Shown here: positions 61,701 to 64,000 of the stretch, piece by piece | Numbering within the stretch: the first letter of the stretch is position 1 | Layout: every line of letters starts with the position of its first letter | From: Prunella strophiata | Lineage: Eukaryota > Chordata > Aves > Passeriformes > Prunellidae | Assembly: GCA_036583965.1 (NCBI GenBank) | Contig: JAZBQD010000027.1 | Span: 20,511,001 to 20,575,000, forward strand | Direction: 5' to 3' | DNA length: 64,000 nt | Position numbers and translations under genes: made by a program | The notes under the pieces: generated by a model | What the model was told of the DNA's origin: nothing | Databases searched by the model: none | What the model saw: the letters and a program-made list of their open reading frames with translations, nothing else

Positions 61701-64000
61701 CACCACTTATAAATGATCTAAGTAGACAATGTCCTGACTTTTAATTGTATTTCTATTTCAGTATTTTTATAAAGTTATTTCCATATTTACTGTATATTTA
61801 TCTTCATTTTTAATGCTGAAATGCATTTTATTTCTCCCATTACCTACAAGAAAGAAAACCAGAAAAACAAAAATAAAAACTGTCACTATGAGAACTTCAG
61901 TGATGTCTCAGTTCACAAACATTCAGATCTTCAATTTTACACTTCATTAATGTACCAGGTGGTGTTAATGGGCCCCTCTGATGTGTGCATGGTTGGTTTT
62001 ATTCCCTGACCTACACATTTGCAACTGTGGCTCAAGAAACATCTAACACGGATGAAGCACAGCAAAGCTTTTGTTCCACATCACAAGACCACCCACGAAA
62101 AAAGGAGTCAGCTCCAATCCTATCTAAGGAATTACAGCTCTATTACTATTTTTTTTTTGTAAAGGTCTGCAGCATCTTCTTCCCCACTTGTTCAGGGAAG
62201 GGAGACTTTTGCTGGAATGAAATAAAATGTGGTAGTGGCTGGGAGAGCTGTGTGACACCTGGGGTTACCTGGGAAGTTGAATAGCTCCAGTGGCTGATGG
62301 GCAGGGTACACTTTGGGAATTCTAGGGAGGACAAAAGTTACAGAGCTCAGGCCTCCCACATGCAAGGTAAGTACCTCAGCTACTCTCTTAGGCCTGGCTA
62401 TGCTTCATTCCTCTCTGCTGGTTTTATTATGTTGCTGGATGTTTAAGAGTTAAACAATTAAATAAATCTTCATGCAAGTCATGAACTTCATTAGCTGCAA
62501 AAAGCTTGAAGAATCCACCCAGAAACAAATAGATAAAGCTAGGAATGTACTGAGCTATTGATGATATGATTTTATCCTTTTTACAAGTATCAAAATCCAA
62601 CTACTGTCTTTTGTTTAATTGCAAGGTATTTAAATTTGGGTTGCATTTTCTCTCTGTTATTAAGTCTAACCAGATAATTAGATATAATTTTTTGCAAATA
62701 AAGAAACTGAGGCAAAAGGCTTATCCAGGATAAATAATAAGTTCTGTGAAAGTGTTATTAACACAGCATACCAACATGTCAATCCTACAGATTTTCATTT
62801 CTCAAAGAATATCCTTGTATAATAAATGTATTTGAGATACCATACAACTACTTCCCTTCTACAAACAAACAGCACATACTCTTTCTGCAACAGGCATGAA
62901 GCACACCTGCCATTTTCTTCAGGTTAGTACAACACCATCCAAATTCCATCAATCCATCTGTCACTAAAATTTAGGCTTATGTTATCAATATCATGTATAA
63001 GAAGTTATGCACACAAATTCCTGCAATTCAGAATTATTCAATATCCATAAGAATATTAAGAATTATTGTCAATGTGGCTTATCAGTCTTACCAACCTTAT
63101 TTTCCCCAGACCCCTCAGATTTTTTTCTTCAAAGCTTGAGAAATAGGAACTATGATACATTTCACAGAATAGCTGAACAAATGAAAAAACCTATTTTTTT
63201 TTCAACATAAAACTGTAACTGCCATTTTCACATCCAAGATAGGTACTTAATAAACACTAAAAATTTTCATAATAGCTGGAAAAAAACACCTTTGTTAAGA
63301 GTACAAGGTCTTGCTGTAGACTGGTCTCATAAAACACTTTAAATTTGTATTTGGCAACCACCAAAGCAAAATAAAAAAAAAAAAAAAAAACAACTAAACT
63401 CTTACACATTGAAGAAGTCTCATGTTTTTTTACACCCATATGCATCAGAATAAGCATAAATATATTTTAATATTTCAGTATATCATTCCATTCTAATAAA
63501 ATAGCAAACATTTGTGGCAGATACTACATAGGGGGCACATTTTTTAACAGTTGTGTGCATTACTTATACCCAGAAGGTAGAAGAAAGAAGGCAAAAACCC
63601 CCACTCCACATTTACAGTATGCACTCAAACATGTCTGGCTCTACTCAGAGAAATCTCCTCATAATGGTATTGATACACAGATGGAGAACTTCAGTGGGGA
63701 TAAATGGAGGAATGCACTGGGGGAACGTGACATTTGCCAAATGCATATAAATTGCTAGATAGGAAAGAGGATTTTTTTTTTTTTTTTCCCTGGAAGGAAG
63801 ACATAATTATATAAGATCATTGGTAAATGTTCTGGTTCTGACCTCTTTCTAGCAAAAGGTAATAGAATTAAGCCCAGGCTTGTAAGAGGTGACTCAACAG
63901 TGCTGTCCAAGGTACTGTTTTTCAGTTTTCTTCATGGTGTTATCTGTTTGTCTCTGACAACTTGATGCAGATCCTGGCTGCACCAGTATTGAGCATAATT
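58790..64000. other. AT-rich noncoding stretch to the window end
   Basis: No gene, RNA or repeat family is recognised. The stretch contains A or T runs at 63373-63390 (18 A) and 63772-63787 (16 T). Open frames are at most 99 codons and carry no motif. Confidence 0.55.

Overview
This window looks like vertebrate nuclear DNA, most probably from a bird. The only diagnostic repeat is a CR1 LINE 3' fragment at about 10741-11258. It carries the usual CR1 3' UTR signatures and ends in the CR1 terminal motif instead of a poly(A) tail. CR1 is the dominant retroposon of birds, but it is also found in crocodilians, turtles and other reptiles, so the class-level call is an inference. The rest fits an avian gene desert or very long intron: AT-rich, CpG-depleted, sparse in interspersed repeats and dotted with A/T homopolymers.

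I find no protein-coding gene I can support. Every open frame is short, most lack a plausible start, and none shows a recognisable domain. The longest frames lie in GC-richer patches where chance stop codons are rarer, and both strands are open there. I see no tRNA, rRNA, CRISPR array or recognisable endogenous retrovirus.

Layout: 1-300 and 1386-1860 are GC-richer patches; 2987-3041 is an uninterrupted run of 55 A; 3-10.6 kb is featureless AT-rich DNA; 10.69-11.26 kb holds two CR1 pieces in opposite orientation that abut; 16.08-16.87 kb is the only CpG-island-like segment (about 40 CpGs). That island holds two CpG-containing palindromes, a cluster of homeodomain-type AT motifs and a near-ideal splice donor on the minus strand. 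It is the best candidate for a promoter and first exon, possibly of a long noncoding RNA read leftward, with a possible second exon near 15.67-15.93 kb. From 17 to 64 kb the sequence is AT-rich with scattered GC-rich, CpG-poor patches (27.9, 38.9, 42.2, 46.3 and 52.2-52.8 kb), several hairpin-forming inverted repeats, short tandem duplications, one canonical G-quadruplex motif (minus strand, 38265-38290) and a few stretches rich in developmental transcription-factor core motifs that could be conserved noncoding elements.

I did not find an evident new biological system. The items most worth a second look are the CpG island with its candidate leftward transcript, the back-to-back CR1 pieces, and the perfect palindromes.
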